Shown: positions 10,191-24,502 of the stretch, piece by piece
How positions within the stretch are numbered: the first letter of the stretch is position 1
Layout: the number at the start of each line of letters is the position of its first letter
Origin: Chromobotia macracanthus
Lineage: Eukaryota; Chordata; Actinopteri; Cypriniformes; Botiidae
Length of the DNA: 64,000 nucleotides
Direction: 5' to 3'
Assembly: GCA_036877525.1 (NCBI GenBank)
Contig: JAZGTH010000071.1
Span: forward strand, 3,048,001 to 3,112,000
Notes under the pieces: generated by a model
Told to the model about the DNA's origin: nothing
The model's database searches: none
What the model saw: only the letters and a program-made list of their open reading frames with translations
Program-made: the position numbers and the translations under genes

Positions 10191-12213
10191 TCTATGTTGT
10201 CCAGACTAAATCTGACCTCCACATGAGCCAGCCCACCATAACCCTGTAGCCAGTCCTGTTTATTAGAAAAGCTTTGCAGATATCTGAACAATAGACTTTG
10301 TGTTTTAAACACAGGACGAAACACACACACACACACACACACACGATTTGGCTAGTGTTATGTAAGGAGATATTGGACCACAGTGAAAAAGCAGGATAAA
10401 CAAAAAAAATCATTGTATACTGACCATAGAGCAGTTTCCCCATCCTCTCAAATTTCAAAATTGATCTCAGTTCATCAAAAAAAAAACCCTATTCTGAAAG
10501 CACCAAAGGACAAGCAAGGTAAACATGTCAACACCCCATACAACATCATTACCCCGTTCTACTTATGATTGTAACTGACCTCTACTATTGAAAGAAGCAT
10601 CTCAAAGTAATGTCTAACCTTAGTGACAATCTTATACACAATTCTATTCTTTTTTGAAATGAAATGATTTGCATGGTTTTAATAATAATATAAGCTACTA
10701 TATTTTAATATAGTTCATTAATAAAGAGCTTTATTATGTGTCTATGTGTGTCTATGTGAGGGGGGTAAAAAGAAGGATGTTGAATGAGAGGCAACTATAG
10801 GTTAGGAAACACTGGTGTAGAATATGTTTGAGACAGACCCTTGGGGCACACCTATTCCGGATTATCCCCGTGGAACAAATTGCGTCTTTTTATCAAGGCA
10901 ACGCAAATGCTAAGCTAATTTTACGCCAGTCTAAACAGTAAGATGACAATCAGCTAGTGACCTGAGTTAATCCCCAATAGTTGTTGAAACAGCTGACAAA
11001 ACAATTCATTCACCACGACTGCGTCCCATCCGGATGATGCTGAGGCAAAGCAAACAAAAGAAGTGAATGTATTATGAATAGAGATGACAAACGAGGATCG
11101 CTGTGGATTGATTCTGCCAGTATTACGTTTCCCATAATGCATTTTTCCTCTGAAGGTGTGTCTTTTAGCTATCACAGAAGATCTTTTTATGATGGGTCAG
11201 AAGAGGCTGTTCTGGAACTAGTATGAAGGTATGAACAACCGTATCCTCTGATGAGGACGTCACAGGAGCACGCTGTGGAGCTTGGAGTTCACAGCAGCTG
11301 TAGGCTATAGACTGGTTGCCATGGCGCAGAGAAAACTATGTGAAGTCTACGCTCTGGTCCCTCTCTATTCTTCCCTTCTCCATTTTGCGCTCTCCTGTGG
11401 TTCCTCAAAAGCCTGAGTCACGTGTCTTGGTGTGTCTTATATAAAATGATTTCAGAACATTACTGCTTGTGAAAATCTTACCATTGCATCATATATGTGT
11501 TCTATATTTTATTTCTTCTTTTCTTTTAAAAGCTCTAATGCATTCAAATAAAACGTGCACCATTTTCAGACAGAAACCGGATTTGGAAAATGCCAGTGGG
11601 ATTTTTGACAGGGCAAAACTCAAGGCTGCGGTGTTCTGGCTAGTTGCCAAGGCGTTGCCATGCAGTTGCTAAGGAGTTCATAGTGCTTAGTGTGGTGCTA
11701 GGTGGTTGTTTACAGGTCTAAACCAAAACAGCCCACCCTGTTTGACAAAAACCCGCCCCTTCACACACACATCTTCACAGTTATCTTCTGAAGGTCACAT
11801 GTCGCTGTCATTATATTCTCCCAGCGTTTTCCCTTCCCACTGACTAATTTCTCACACTTATCTGTTACAGCTCCACCGATATTCCTCCACACTGAGAGAG
11901 GACAAACAGACCATCCAATCTATCACCAGCTCTGATTCAGTGGCACTCTCACTCACTATGAGTTTTCAGGGCCGTCCTGCGAAAAGGAAGTTGGGAAAAT
12001 GTTCCAACGTTCCAGAATGACTGTGAATGTAGCGAATATGGAATCTAACACTATAAACATTTTGTCTCATAAATCTCATCTTTAGTACAACCCTGTCTGA
12101 TCCCTATTTTGACCTTAATAATATAATAATAATAATAATATCAAGCATCATAGTATAAAACAGGTGATGTTTTACTACAATCTGATTGGATGAGCTATAT
12201 TTGGAACTCTTTC
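10191..12213. other. intergenic DNA with (AC)n
   Basis: An (AC) microsatellite lies at about 10320-10344. No exon is supportable. A ZNF143-like ACGTTTCCCATAATGCA lies at about 11125-11141 and a near X-box GTTGCCATGGCGCA at 11315-11328. Confidence 0.5.
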
Positions 12214-12529
12214 CTAGCTAACAGGGAACATTTTCTGAACGTTGGCTAACATTCCCCAAAAGTTCTCCCAATGTTACCCAGAACAATCCTTTTACATAAC
12301 ATTTTTTAATGTTATGTAACATATATATCAAAAATGTTATTCTTAAGTTGTTATAGTGACATGTTTTATAAAGTTACAGAGTTAAACAATGTTTGAATAC
12401 TGCTCTTATAACCAACAACGTTATTTCAATGTCTAAATGTTCCTAGAACATTCAAAATAACATTTTTTAAGTTTTATTACAGAAACATTAGTGAAATGTT
12501 CTTACAATCTAAAATAAATGTTAGCTGGG
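12214..12529 (+). mobile_element. MITE-like element, full length with both termini
   Basis: One of the best copies. It begins CTAGCTAACAGGGAACATTT, has a central dyad of TAACATTTTTTAATGTTATG, and ends ACAATCTAAAATAAATGTTAGCTGGG. It is about 316 bp with no coding capacity. Only two CpG remain, consistent with CpG decay. Confidence 0.8.
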
Positions 12530-13274
12530 TTGTCTCTTTCAAAAACCTAAAAGGCCTCATTTTAAATGTTATAAACGTGCATAAACATCATAGGCCAATT
12601 GTCTGATTTCCTTCTGCAGATTAATGGATAAAAGCTCTCCTTTAGTGACAGACATGCCTCAGATCTCCATTTACCCTGTTATACTAACACGCTACCTAAT
12701 CTAATATTACACTAAAGCTACGGGTCAAAACAGACTGTGCATTTGGACAAAGTTTGTAGTCCATTTATATATTAAAATGCAACTGTGGAGGCATTCTAAC
12801 CCTATGAGACTGGATTCCTGGTTCTTCACATTAAAGGATAGATGTTCCAGGATGTAAGTAGATGACTAAATTATTACTCACAGCAGTAATGACTGTCTTG
12901 CTGAGGGATTTGGCTGTATTTTCCAATCCTGTTTCCTACATTTGGTTCCTTTGCCATATTCCATTCAGGCTGAGAGCATTACATGACCAACACAAAACTC
13001 TGGGTGTATCCCATCAGCCCCTGGGACGTGACCTGTAATCATGCGGCTAGCACTACTGTATATACAGGTGGATTAGGGTTCACATCCTATAGAAATAGCC
13101 AAAAGTAAACTCTTCACCGGAATAACTACAAGATTCCCAAAATTTCTTATGTTCCATCTCTCCATAAATTGTCTATATAAACATTTGTACTATATTTTCA
13201 TATTCAACAATATTGTGGCCTGTAGTTTTTGCTTTATTGCTGGTTACATGCGTTGATGCATGTGGCGGTAAAAT

Positions 13275-13339
13275 AATGTTTTTTTAACTTAATGGAAACG
13301 TTACACAAATGTTCTTACAACCTAAAATTGTTAGCTGGG
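13275..13339 (+). mobile_element. MITE 3' terminal fragment
   Basis: Carries only the family's right end: ACTTAATGGAAACGTTA, then TTCTTACAACCTAAAATTGT and TAGCTGGG. Confidence 0.65.
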
Positions 13340-14156
13340 TGTGTTCACCCGGTAAATTTATGTCACAAAGGCTTAATTTTGGGGAAGCATCTGACACCTG
13401 GTGTCCCATTAGCCGGCTATAATATGAGAAACACAACAGCGATTTTTCACTCCAACATCCATATTAAAGCCCATTGTGACGTCTGGTTAGAGCTATAAAT
13501 CTGACGGTTCCACTAATGAAAACCAAAGCGTTTTGGGTTCTGCTCACTGAACTGTAAAATGAATAACATTTTCCAGTTTGTATATTGAATAATTTCCATT
13601 TATATTAGAGATGGACTGTAAATAGAGGCCAAAACAAGCATTTTACACAAATTTGCTCTGCTTTGATAAATCAAATGCCGTCCAGACTTAATTATCACAC
13701 AAACAGAATGTCAAGTTCTTTAATAATACACTAGGGTTGTTTTGATAAATGTGGATGTTTAATTAATGAGACGCCAGTTGGTATGATACAGTATGTCTCC
13801 ACCCACATAATGCTCATTTACGAAGATCATTTGCATGTTTTTGACATTCGTTTGAAGGGAAAGCTAATTATCATATGAAAGAGTGGCCATGACACAAAAC
13901 ATTTGTGTTTCCAATAATCAACGTTTCAACTTGAAGCAAAAGTGTCAACGTTTACAAAACACATATGCTGCGTATGACCAGGAGCATAAATCATCTATAC
14001 AGCCGCCAGCGTTTCATTAACATCTGACGGACAAAGAAAACAAGTCACTTTTTGTACAAAGCAAGCACAAGAGTTCCCGGGAAGCATATAGGAGAATCTA
14101 GAAGTTTTGTGAACAAAGAAATCCAGCGGAGGTATTCTAAAGCAAACTCTGACATG

Positions 14157-14372
14157 CCAGCTAACAGGGAACGTTCTCTAAATGTTAGCTAACATTCTCT
14201 AAAAGTTCCCTCAAAGTTATCAAAAAAGTTCTTGAGTAACATGAGTAGAATGTTTTTTAATATATATATATATATATAAAATCTTAGATAGCTAGTAGAA
14301 TGTTTTAAAATAATGTCTGAATAGTGTTCTTACAACCAAGCAATTGGAACTATTGAAAATGTTAGGAAAACA
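14157..14372 (+). mobile_element. MITE-like element, 3'-truncated
   Basis: Begins CCAGCTAACAGGGAACGTTC and runs into a (TA) tract at about 14260-14277, then loses similarity after the TTACAACCAAGCAATTG word. Confidence 0.65.
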
Positions 14373-14804
14373 ATGTTGTTTATATTCTATCATACTAATT
14401 TGATTCTTAAAACGAAGGTCCAACAATGAAAACCCACCATTTTTGTTTGGTTTTGTTTGTAGATGACATTATTCAAAATCTGACCTTTAAACAAAGGGAT
14501 CTGATTTCTTCTGTCACTCTCTTTTAATTAGAATTAATCTCGGGCCAGCAGATTCTCAAAATGCTATTTAGGTTCATTACAGATTTAAATGAAATCAATG
14601 CATAATCAGTGATGGAAAATCTAATCAGCCACATTGCAAACAGAAGCAGGCAGACGGTCAGATGTATGTTACCAGCATCTGTTCTCACAACATCATCAGA
14701 TCCCAGCGGTCCGTCATCAGGGTGATCTGATTATCTCAGCTCGCTTTGAAGAGTGACAGACTCTTGGGCGAACAGAAGTACTGATAGACATAGACATTGC
14801 TTTA

Positions 14805-15060
14805 GACTTTAAATTAAAATTCCTCCATCATTTACTCACCTTCATGTCATTCCAAACCTGTATGACGTTTTTTGCTTCTGAGAAACACAGAAGAATGTAT
14901 TCTGAAATATGTTGGTAACCAAACAATAATGGAACCCACTGACTTCCATTGTATGGACACAAAACCACTGAGACATTTTCTTTTGTGTCCCACAGAGATA
15001 TAAACTTTAACAGAAACATTATATACTTTAAAACTATACGTCCTTTAAAACTTCACTTCA
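14805..15060 (+). repeat. dispersed teleost repeat (TTTACTCACCTTCATGTCAT type)
   Basis: Contains the words TTTACTCACCTTCATGTCAT, TCCAAACCTGTATGACG, CACAGAAGAATGTATT and TGACTTCCATTGTATGGAC in order. I recall these as a very common cyprinid interspersed repeat. A relative lies at 40711-40870. Confidence 0.55.
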
Positions 15061-15584
15061 GACTGCTTTAGATTTATCTGCTTAGAAACATCTAAACTGA
15101 AACTTACAGCCCACATTTTTTAATCTGGCTGAATTCTCCTGCAGCTGTATGGCTCAGCCACCAGCAGGTCTATTAATAAAGCTCATATTCTCCAGGGGAA
15201 AGAAACAGAGAGAAAAAATGACAAAAAAGGGAAGATGTGGAAAGAAAGAGGGCACGAATGGAGTTCAGGATCCCGAGGCCCTTTGTGTGTGTGTTTGTGT
15301 GTGTTTTTCTATGGCTGCATCCAAAACCAAAAGCAGCACACTTTCTGTCTTGCTGCCCAGTAAACCAATATACACTGTCACATTTACTGATCTAAAACAA
15401 ACTGATGTGAACTTTCTAGATAACCAAGCAGATGTTTAAAGACTGTGGTGCAGAATTTAAGACACATGATGTGAATTAATTTACTTCTCAAAAAGAGGCC
15501 ATTTTTATTTGCTCCATTAACCGAGGAATTAAATGCAAAGGATTGTGGGATATGAAAGTCAGCGAAGGACGCAAAAATCGTGAA

Positions 15585-15772
15585 ATGTTTTTAAATGTTA
15601 TAGAATTAAAAAAATGTTTGAATAACGTTCTTATAGCCAAGCACTAACGTTAATATAATGTCTAAAAACCTGGGAGTTTTACCTGTTCTAAGAACATTCA
15701 AAATAAATTTTGAAGGTTTTTGTTACTTAATGGAAATGTTAGGGAAACACTCTTACAACCTAAAAGTGTTAG
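15585..15772 (+). mobile_element. MITE right half, diverged
   Basis: Shares the words GTTTGAATAACGTTCTTATA, AGAACATTCAAAATAA and TTGTTACTTAATGGAAATGT with the family, ending in a damaged terminus. Confidence 0.6.
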
Positions 15773-16317
15773 TATGTTGTTTGTTAAGGGGTCATTTTTC
15801 AACTTTGGGAACTTTATCAGCAGGCTGTGAGTGATGGGGCACTTGGACTGAGCCTCCTGTAGGGTACATTGAGGGTGGGCAGTTATGGGGCGGCGTACTA
15901 AGAGATCCAGCCAAGCATGGCGATGGGATTTTGCTGAACTGCAGTGAGCAAAACACAGCCATCGTGAGGAAACTTCATCCACATGGCCTGTAATTTACTA
16001 ATGATGTGACCATAATAATTCAGAGCAGGGATGTTTCTCCTAAGAATCTGGACCATGGGCAGTACGTGCCTCATAGCCACAAGCGTGAGGGGACAGCAGT
16101 GATGTGAGCATGACGTGTTTCGCATCTGAAGTCGTCTATAGATAGACCCTCTCAGCTGCATGAGTCTCTTCTGACAGAGGGAAATGACTTAGCTGTAGTT
16201 ATGCCTCTAAATGGCCATTTCCTGTCGGCCTCACACACAGGCAGTGGGAGAAACTTTTTTCTTTCCGTTTATTCTGAAGAGGACGTAAAGGATGTGTGGA
16301 CTTTTGAGAGCTCAGAG

Positions 16318-16365
16318 AAAGCGCGTGTGTGTGTGAGAGAGAGATAGAGAAAGATAGAGAGAGAG
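16318..16365 (+). repeat. (GT)n-(GA)n simple repeat
   Basis: A short GT run continues into interrupted GA/GATA repeats. No other structure is seen nearby. Confidence 0.6.
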
Positions 16366-16719
16366 ACATTAGGCTGGAATGCTTCCTCATCTTCAACCTC
16401 TGATGTCATTCACGTCTTTTAATCAAACCTCATTACCTCATTATTTGAGAAAAGCGACTGTGTCATAGGAACACTGACTCATGATTTTCCTTCAAAAGCG
16501 AGTTCATTCTGACACTAACCATTGCTTGGTATATAATTTATATAATATCATTCTTTAACCAGCCTCAGTCGCTTTAGATTAAAACCTCTGGCCAATAATT
16601 GAAATATGTGACTTGATTTAAAACTATTTAGATCCACTAAAGGTTTAGGCACTCCCAGAAATGTAAAACAGATGTTTTAAACGTTCCTAGAACAGTCCAA
16701 GTAACATTTCTAATGTTTC

Positions 16720-19700
16720 ATTTGACTGAATTCATTTCGATTGAATTTTAACATACTGTAAGATACCAATGTAACAAACATATTGGTGTTTTTTAAATAA
16801 AAAATGAAGCGATGAAACGGTGTTTAAAGCCTACAGTGTGTGTGTTTAGAGAGAGACAATATAACAATGTTTTTTCCCCCAGAATGAGGAATTCTGGGGG
16901 AAAACAATCAAGGGATGTAAGTCGACTCATTAATGTTAGAGGAAGAGATTTTATCATTTATTTATTCTGCGTTTTCCTGCATACCACATTAAAGAGGGTC
17001 TACTTAAATAAACAGAAAGCAATGCAGCCAAATGTGGCATTAAATCTTGCAATTTATCAAATAAAGAGGTCGAAATAAAGAGAAGCGGATTTACAGCAGG
17101 TACATTGGAATTCTTGGAAAAGGATGAAGGAAATTTAATGAATGTGATGGAAAACTCTGGAGCACAGGGTCTGGAATTAAAGACGGGATTCCCCGGTTAT
17201 GTGCCTTCTGCGGGTTGCCTGATTCTGGGAAACGGGCAATTTGGGAGCATAAAAGACTGTGATAATAACTTCAACCAGGCAAAAGAACTCAAAGAAGTTC
17301 TACTGATTTCACATGGAAAGTGAATTTAATTATGCTTTGTGTGTCCGTCAGTCTGTACACACATCCGTATTTGTGTGTTCTGTCTGGTGTGTGTGTTTGA
17401 ATGTGACTATATAATCAAGCTTACCAACGGCAGAAATGTTACAGGCAAACAAACAAAGAAGAGGGGGCGTGGTCAGCGCAACGGTATTTAAACATGCGAT
17501 AATTAAAGCGTCTCATTGGTCATTAAAATTCAATCCCTTCTGACGACAATGGAAAGCACTAATGAGCAGACGATGAGGTCAGAGGAGGAAACGTTATTGT
17601 AACTTCTAATTCTGCAAATATTTAAAGACAATAGACATGGGAATATAATGATAAAAATGTACAGTTAATGGAAACTAATTCATCTTAATATACTTTATGA
17701 TACCATCAATTTATTTTATTACTTTATGACTTCATAAATCATTGAGGAACTGATGCAAAAACTCATTTAATTAAATATAAAATGATATTTTTATTCTATT
17801 ATATTCACAACACATTAAAACACTTACATGTACATTATGGAACAGTTGGTCTGTGTGTGTTTTGCTGACTGCTGCTCTCTGTGAGTAATTGTAATCCACT
17901 AATGTACGTTTTAAGATGTTTTATTCTTAGTGGAGGAGTGTGTTCCTGTCAGGTAGTCTTGTAAGAGCTCTTAGCACTCACGAGAGCTCTCACAAACTGA
18001 TGAGACAGCAAAAGAGGCCTGTAACATTTAACATTTCAATTACTGTCCATCCCAAAAGCATCATAAACACATGGAGGGCAGCCAAGATATTCAAAAGCAG
18101 AAGAAAATAACAAATGAGCTGAGATTCAGTGTGAACTCATGGATATTACATTAAAAAAAAACACAGAAACGTTCTAAAAAAGGATAACGGTAGCCAAAGT
18201 TCTGAGCACGTTCCCTGTTAGCTGGATCCACAGAGAAGTGAAAGGGTTTTAGTACAGACCGAAAAACGTTCTGTACATCAGATAAAAAGATCAAAGCATA
18301 GTTTGTTGTAATGATGCTTCCTGTAACATTATTTTTTTCTAGGCAGCATTTTTTTATGATAATATGTATATGTATTTATATGTAAAATATGTACAGTCAT
18401 TTAATACATCAATTGTGGATTTTTTTATATTATTTTACTCGTATAATGTGTAATATATATATACATAAAATATTATATAAATTATATATAAAATAATATA
18501 AATATGAATGTATTACATAATAGAAAATATTAACTTAATAAACTTATAAAACTTAATTCACACTTGATTAGTTGTCTCAAGAAATTTAAATCTGCTTTTA
18601 AATCGGTATTCTATAATTTGATAGGCTTTCCTGTGCTGTATCTGATTGGCCCTGCTGAGACGCTATATTGATTCAACAAACCAATGTCATAATCCATTGT
18701 TGTGGCCAAATCAGTGTCGTACTTTTTAGGAACAGATATATATTTTTGGAGGAAACTTTTGCCTCCGTTCACTATCGGTCATCAGGTTTTTGGAAGCTGT
18801 CTGAGATTTTTCTGAATGTTTTCATAGCAAACACAAGAAGATTAATCTGTGGCGACGTCTCTGTGATGATTAAATAAGAGACAAATACATAGACAAGGGA
18901 ATGCAGAATTTAAAACTGCTGAATCTACATGCAAAACTTTGAGTTTTATTTTTTATTATGAGTTTTGAGTTTTATAAGCAAGTTGTTCTATATACAGAGC
19001 CTTTATGAGTCCAGAACTAAATCGCTGCTTCCCGGAGCCCAATAAATAAGCAATGTGATCGAGGACATTAATGAGCCCCCTGTTGCTTTAAGTGCATATT
19101 AAGCTACATACATTTCAAAGCAGCATTAGGGAATCATATACAAAACTCATAGTGTCAGGAACAGTGAAGGAGAACCTAATCGCAGATCAGATTTTAAACA
19201 AAAATTAAACTTTATTAAAACAAACACCCACGAGGGGGATAACATGACCCAAAACAGGACCACAGGTAACTAATTTAAAACAAGACAGAGATTGTTGAGC
19301 TCAAAAACATGACAAAACAGACTTCTTGACTTTCAGACCCACGAAACATCAGGTAACAGAAACAATACAACCGCAGAAGACAGCAAACACAAGGGAATTA
19401 AATAGGATGGCAAACAAGGCAGGTAATGAGGGCGGACAGGTGGAGGAATGAACTAATGAAGGGATTGATAATGAGGAAACAAGAGACGGAGAAGACAGGA
19501 GAGCACAAGACACAAAGTAAACACAAAGTAAGCTTCCACAGATCACAAAGACACAGAGCATGAGTCTAGATCATGTCTCCAAGAGACAAGAACCAAGAAT
19601 AGGATTGAGTCAGGAACCAAACATCAAGCTCTGACACAAAACACGGGCTGTCAGGATCCTGGCAAGAGAATCTAGGAAAACCTCAAGACAAGAAGCCAGA

Positions 19701-21063
19701 ACACATAGAGCATTTACTCTGCTTCATTTCTAAATGCCTGCGTGCATTTCCATCATTTATTATTCACAGTTAGTTTGTTTTGTTTGGGGGGGTCACTCTA
19801 TGTTCTGTAACTAATGCCTTTCATCAGAACATAAAACATAAGTTTAAACACACAAATATTGCCAGAGAGAAATAGAGAGAGAGAGTGTGTGTGTGTGTAT
19901 GAGAGAAAGATTGGGATGGTTATGTAATAAATAAATGACAAATTTAAAAACACAATGCTTTATAAAACATACAAAGCAACTGAGACATACCGCAGTGTTT
20001 GTTTGCAATGTAGTTTTCTTAATTTCCTTCAAACAGATTGCTGTGAAATTCAGGAAACCCTGGAGTCATTTAGGAGGTCTCGTATTCTGATTGCCCCCCC
20101 ACAACAAAACAAACAGACAAACAAGCAAACAAAACAATATACGAAATACTAAACTTACTAACAACAAAAGACTGCTCATCTTTTAAATACACAATGAGCT
20201 ATGATTGTTAATGATCATGTTTAAATGGCGTGTGAAGTAGATTAAAGTAACGTTTTGGGAAGGTTTGATGATAACGTCTGACAGCAACAGACACTTATCA
20301 GTTTTGCTGCTGCCAGCTGAGTTTTCTAAATGTTGCTGCGATATTATCTAAACCCACATGGATGTAGTTTACAGAGGGCGATCAAAAGCGTGGCCAAACA
20401 CGAGCAGTATGGAAACAGGTGGCCCTGCGTTTAAAGACAAAACAGAATGCCGGACGGTAACTGCCCGTATACAGTATGTTACTGTAGTATGTTACTGTAG
20501 GATGTCACATCATCTGACACACTGTTTAAGGTTCAGAGAGGTTGTGAGATCACATTGTTAATGATAAGAGTGGCTGTGAGTAAGAGGAGAGCATCAGATC
20601 AAAACTGAAACACTGAAGTTAAATACTGGCCTAACTTTTAACAATTAGGACAGTCCTGTTAAACTAACAGTGCTGTCATATAACAAACTGAGCATCAGGT
20701 TATTGTCATACGCTTTATTTGCTGGAACACTTACAATGCCCGTCAGAAGTTTGTATATATTTTAACAATTTTTAGAGCGTATTTTGTAAATTCTAATCAG
20801 TACCAAACTGATGATGTATTTTCACCAGAGAAACCTCAAAGTTTTGGACTCTGATTCGCCTCCACCTGGATCTGTTAAACAACCATCAAGTAAGTATGGA
20901 GAGCAACTTGAGCTTCATCTGAAGCAGATTGTTCTTCTGTTCCTCGTGTTTGGCCAGCTGGGGGGGAATCGCGTTTCCTCCATCTGAAATAGCAGAAGCT
21001 CGTCTGCGATTGAAACAAAGAGGAAATAACAAACCGCTAAATGGAACGCCATTCCAACAATCT
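16720..21063. other. intergenic desert, middle part
   Basis: AT-rich. It holds a MITE end fragment (18165-18225, reverse orientation, ending CCCTGTTAGCTGG), a probable interspersed repeat at 19157-19660, a (GA)(GT) microsatellite at about 19866-19902, and no supportable exon. Confidence 0.5.
19157..19660. repeat. probable interspersed element bounded by TGTCAGGA words
   Basis: A purine-rich block (many ACAAGACA/ACACAAAG words) begins near GTGTCAGGAACAG and ends near GCTGTCAGGATCCTGGC. This base composition is unlike its neighbours and resembles the non-coding tails of fish transposable elements that I recall. No coding capacity or clear target-site duplication was found. Confidence 0.4.
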
Positions 21064-21316
21064 CAGCTAACAGGGAACGCTCTCAGTCTGTTGGCTAACT
21101 TCTCTAAAAGTTCTCTCAAGGTTATCCAAAAAGTTAGTTAGTAGAACTTTTTAACGTTATATATCATATGTATCTAAAACTTTATTTTTAAGTTGTTAGT
21201 GGAATGTTTTAAAAAAATGTACACCATTAAAAAAGCTCTAAAAAACTACAAAAACTGTATGTTTGAAACATTCCTAGAGCAATTAAAAGAACATTTTTAA
21301 CATTTTTGTTACTCAG
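21064..21316 (+). mobile_element. MITE-like element
   Basis: Begins CAGCTAACAGGGAACGCTCT, keeps AAGTTGTTAGTGGAATG in the middle, and ends near CATTTTTGTTACTCAG without the right terminus. Confidence 0.7.
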
Positions 21317-21634
21317 ACTGCCACGAAAGCCTCTTCGAAAATACCAAACGCGTCGCTTTGAACATGCGTATCTTTACACAACACGTTACACAAGAGATAA
21401 GAGAGCGGCGCGTAATGAGGAGAAGAGAGAAAGCAGAGAGCGGGAGAGAGGAGGAGAGAGAGGCCCAGCAAACTCTTTGTTAGCCACACAGAACGATCTC
21501 CAATTAAAGCACAAAAGGAGCTCATTCAGGAGGCATGGAGGCGAACACTGGGGCTTTACATGGGAAACGAAGACTACCCGGAATGCTAAGAGGAGATCTC
21601 AGCCTCTTAGTGCCGGGAAACACGCATACACATA

Positions 21635-21937
21635 CCCATCTCACAGGGAACGTTCTCAGAACATTCTTGCGGTAACATTAGAAGAACATTTTTTAACGTT
21701 ACTTACTTTTAATTATTATCAAAAACGTTACTCTAAAGTTGTTAGTGGAACATTTTAAAAATGTTACAGAATAGAATGTTTGGATACCGTATAACGCAGC
21801 AATAATGGTAATTTAATGCCAAAAAATGGACATTTTGAATGCACTTGAAACTTTCAAAATAATGTAACATTTAACATTTTTGTTACTTAATGAAAACGTT
21901 AGGGAAATATTCTTACAACCTAAAACCTTTAGTTGGG
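21635..21937 (+). mobile_element. MITE-like element, near full length
   Basis: Begins CCCATCTCACAGGGAACGTT (damaged left terminus) and ends TTCTTACAACCTAAAACCTT then TAGTTGGG. It lies only about 320 bp after the previous copy, in the same orientation. Confidence 0.7.
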
Positions 21938-24325
21938 TAAGTCCCATTTCTCAGTGGCGTTTATTGATTGTTTAGCGTCAGCTCCACATTCAGGTGCAGT
22001 TTGGCACGCTCACTATTTCCTCTGACTACATGCTGCGTTCGGACCAAAAACTCTGTTGTGGGACTTTCCAACAAATGCTGAACCAGCACCGACACCTGAC
22101 CTGCACGCTTGGTCTGGCACTGAAGGTCTCTTTGTTGTTTAGATGTTTTGTGAAGCTGACATCACAAGGGAATCTCACTTGCTGGATCTTCTGGGTTTCA
22201 CTGGAAGGAAGTGTTGATGTCTATGGCATTCGTAGGTCACGGTTGACGGGACAAAGGTCAGCTGGGGAAATGACTAATTCTGTCTGGTGTATCATTTGAC
22301 TGGAAGCAGACATACACGATTTTCCTGGTCACTCTGGGCCGTTGTTTTCCAGCCCACTTTGCCTGTCCTGAAACAAACACTGTGTGGTTGACCTTTCATT
22401 GCTCATGCATCGGGCATTTTCCTAATAATAGATGCTCATTTCTCTTGAGGAATCTAATTCCTGGCTCTTCCAGGAGTTTTGCTAGGTTTCAAATTTCTCA
22501 CATTCCAGAAGAGCCATGGAAAGTAGGAAAAAAGACTTGCCATTATAATGGATATTATTATTATTAATATAATTCTATATTACGTTTTTTCCAGACAGTT
22601 ACTAAGTGGTTACAAGTATTATGAATAAACTGTGCACAGAAATACTGCTTAAAATTGTTAATATTTGCATCAATCAAATGTGGGACAGATCTTATGAACG
22701 TAAAGAACATATTTTCGAAGTCATGTTATAATTATCAGTGCTAACCCCAGGATTTTCTTTGCGAATTATATATGTTGACTGTACAATTTAGTTGTGCCTA
22801 ATCATTTAGATTGGCTTGCACACTAAAACTACATTTTCCATCAAGTTCCATGGCAGTGACTCGCTAAAGCGTCACTAAAGCACCACTTACACTGATTTGC
22901 ATAATTTGCTTTTTATTTTGTTGAACTAGTGCAAAATTGTCGCATCATTATGGAGAAGTAAAAATGAGGGAAAAACTATAAAATCACATGTGGTTATTTT
23001 TCTGATCAAAATTAGTACTTAAACACGTATCTCCGATCCGAACTCATACGTACAGACTTCCCAGGAATGCTTGACCTAACCGTGTCAGGTCACATGACCT
23101 ACATCCATGACAGTGCACGTTTATAACCATTGGAGAGGGTATTTAAAATATTCTCTTCCTGGAACTTCTTGGTATTCTGGTCCCAGTGGCCATGAGTGGC
23201 TATTCAGAGCTCCGTGCCGTCAGCTATATAAAACCTAAGCGAGAGCTACTGAGAAAAGGTGGAGATTGAAAACACAACAGACTCCAGAAAGACATTCTTT
23301 AATATTCCCTCGACACATCTGCCTCTCAGCGACTGAGAACTGTGGGAGAAAACAGTAGTCATTGAGGGAGAGATTCATGCCCAGAACACAGGAATCGGAA
23401 ACAGGGGGCGGTATTCCTGTTATTGGTTTATCTGAACACATTTATCTGATATTTATTGTTTGTGACTTTGTTTGTATGCATGCAGACAGGTCTAATTGAA
23501 GAGTACTTTGTATTGGAATAAACATTAAACTGGATTGTTTGGTTTTGTTTCAATGTAATAAAACAGTAAAAAAATGAAGAAAGTTTTGCATTTTTCTATT
23601 TTTTGGTATCGTGACATTATTTTACACAACAAAGCAAGAAAATACTGTATGACAGGGCTTTTTGAAAACGAAGCAAGTGAGAAAGAATAACAAAAATATA
23701 TTTTTATAATAAGTTAAATTATAATTTTATTCATTGTAATACATTTTAACAACTTAAGTTTTATTAAAGTAAATTATCTTGAAAATAATTCCACAATGCT
23801 TAATTTGGGGTGAAATATGACCAGGATATTTTTCAATGGGATTTTCTCAATTAGCTCCCACCAAGACTTAATCACAGTTTTAGAGTCACAGCAGTGCTCT
23901 GATTTACTGGTGCCCCTCCCGGCCCTCCACGCCTATCTGCAGCTCTTCTCTGCTCCTCTCGGAGTTGCTGCGACGGTGCCAGAACCTGGCAGAGATAAAC
24001 GGTTAATTTTGCGGTAGGGTTTCTTTTTCTCGCCACAGTTCAACCAGATTGGATCTTGCTGCTGGGACAATTTGCAACTGGCTGACTGGGCTAAAACAAA
24101 ACCGGGAGAAAGAGGGTCAAAGCACAAAGGGGGTATCCCAGTGGAAGCTGGCATCGGGCCTCCTCCAGCAGAGAGCTGAATACCCCTCATACACGACATA
24201 TCAAGAGAAGAGTTACATAATCCTTCACTCAAAAATCACTGCCATTAATCGACGAAAAGGGCAATTAATGAATGTTTATGAGAAACAAGCGCAGTTTATC
24301 GATCAGTGATGAGTTACACATGGAT

Positions 24326-24357
<32 letters not shown>
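21938..24357. other. intergenic desert
   Basis: No exon is supportable. Several 60-100 codon open frames show no family resemblance. A (TA) microsatellite lies at about 24331-24356. Confidence 0.5.
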
Positions 24358-24362
<5 letters not shown>

Positions 24363-24502
24363 TTGAATAACGTGTTTGAATGTTTGAATAAATTTCTTAT
24401 AACCAATTAAACCAATTGAATTCCTGAAATATTCAGAATAACTTTTTTGTTACTTAATGGACACGTTGGAGAATGTTCTTACAACCTATAACTGTTAGCT
24501 GG
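24358..24502 (+). mobile_element. MITE right-end fragment
   Basis: Shares GTTACTTAATGGACACGTTG and AATGTTCTTACAACCTATAA with the family and ends CTGTTAGCTGG. It abuts a (TA) tract on its left, where the full element would have its AT-rich centre. Confidence 0.65.
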
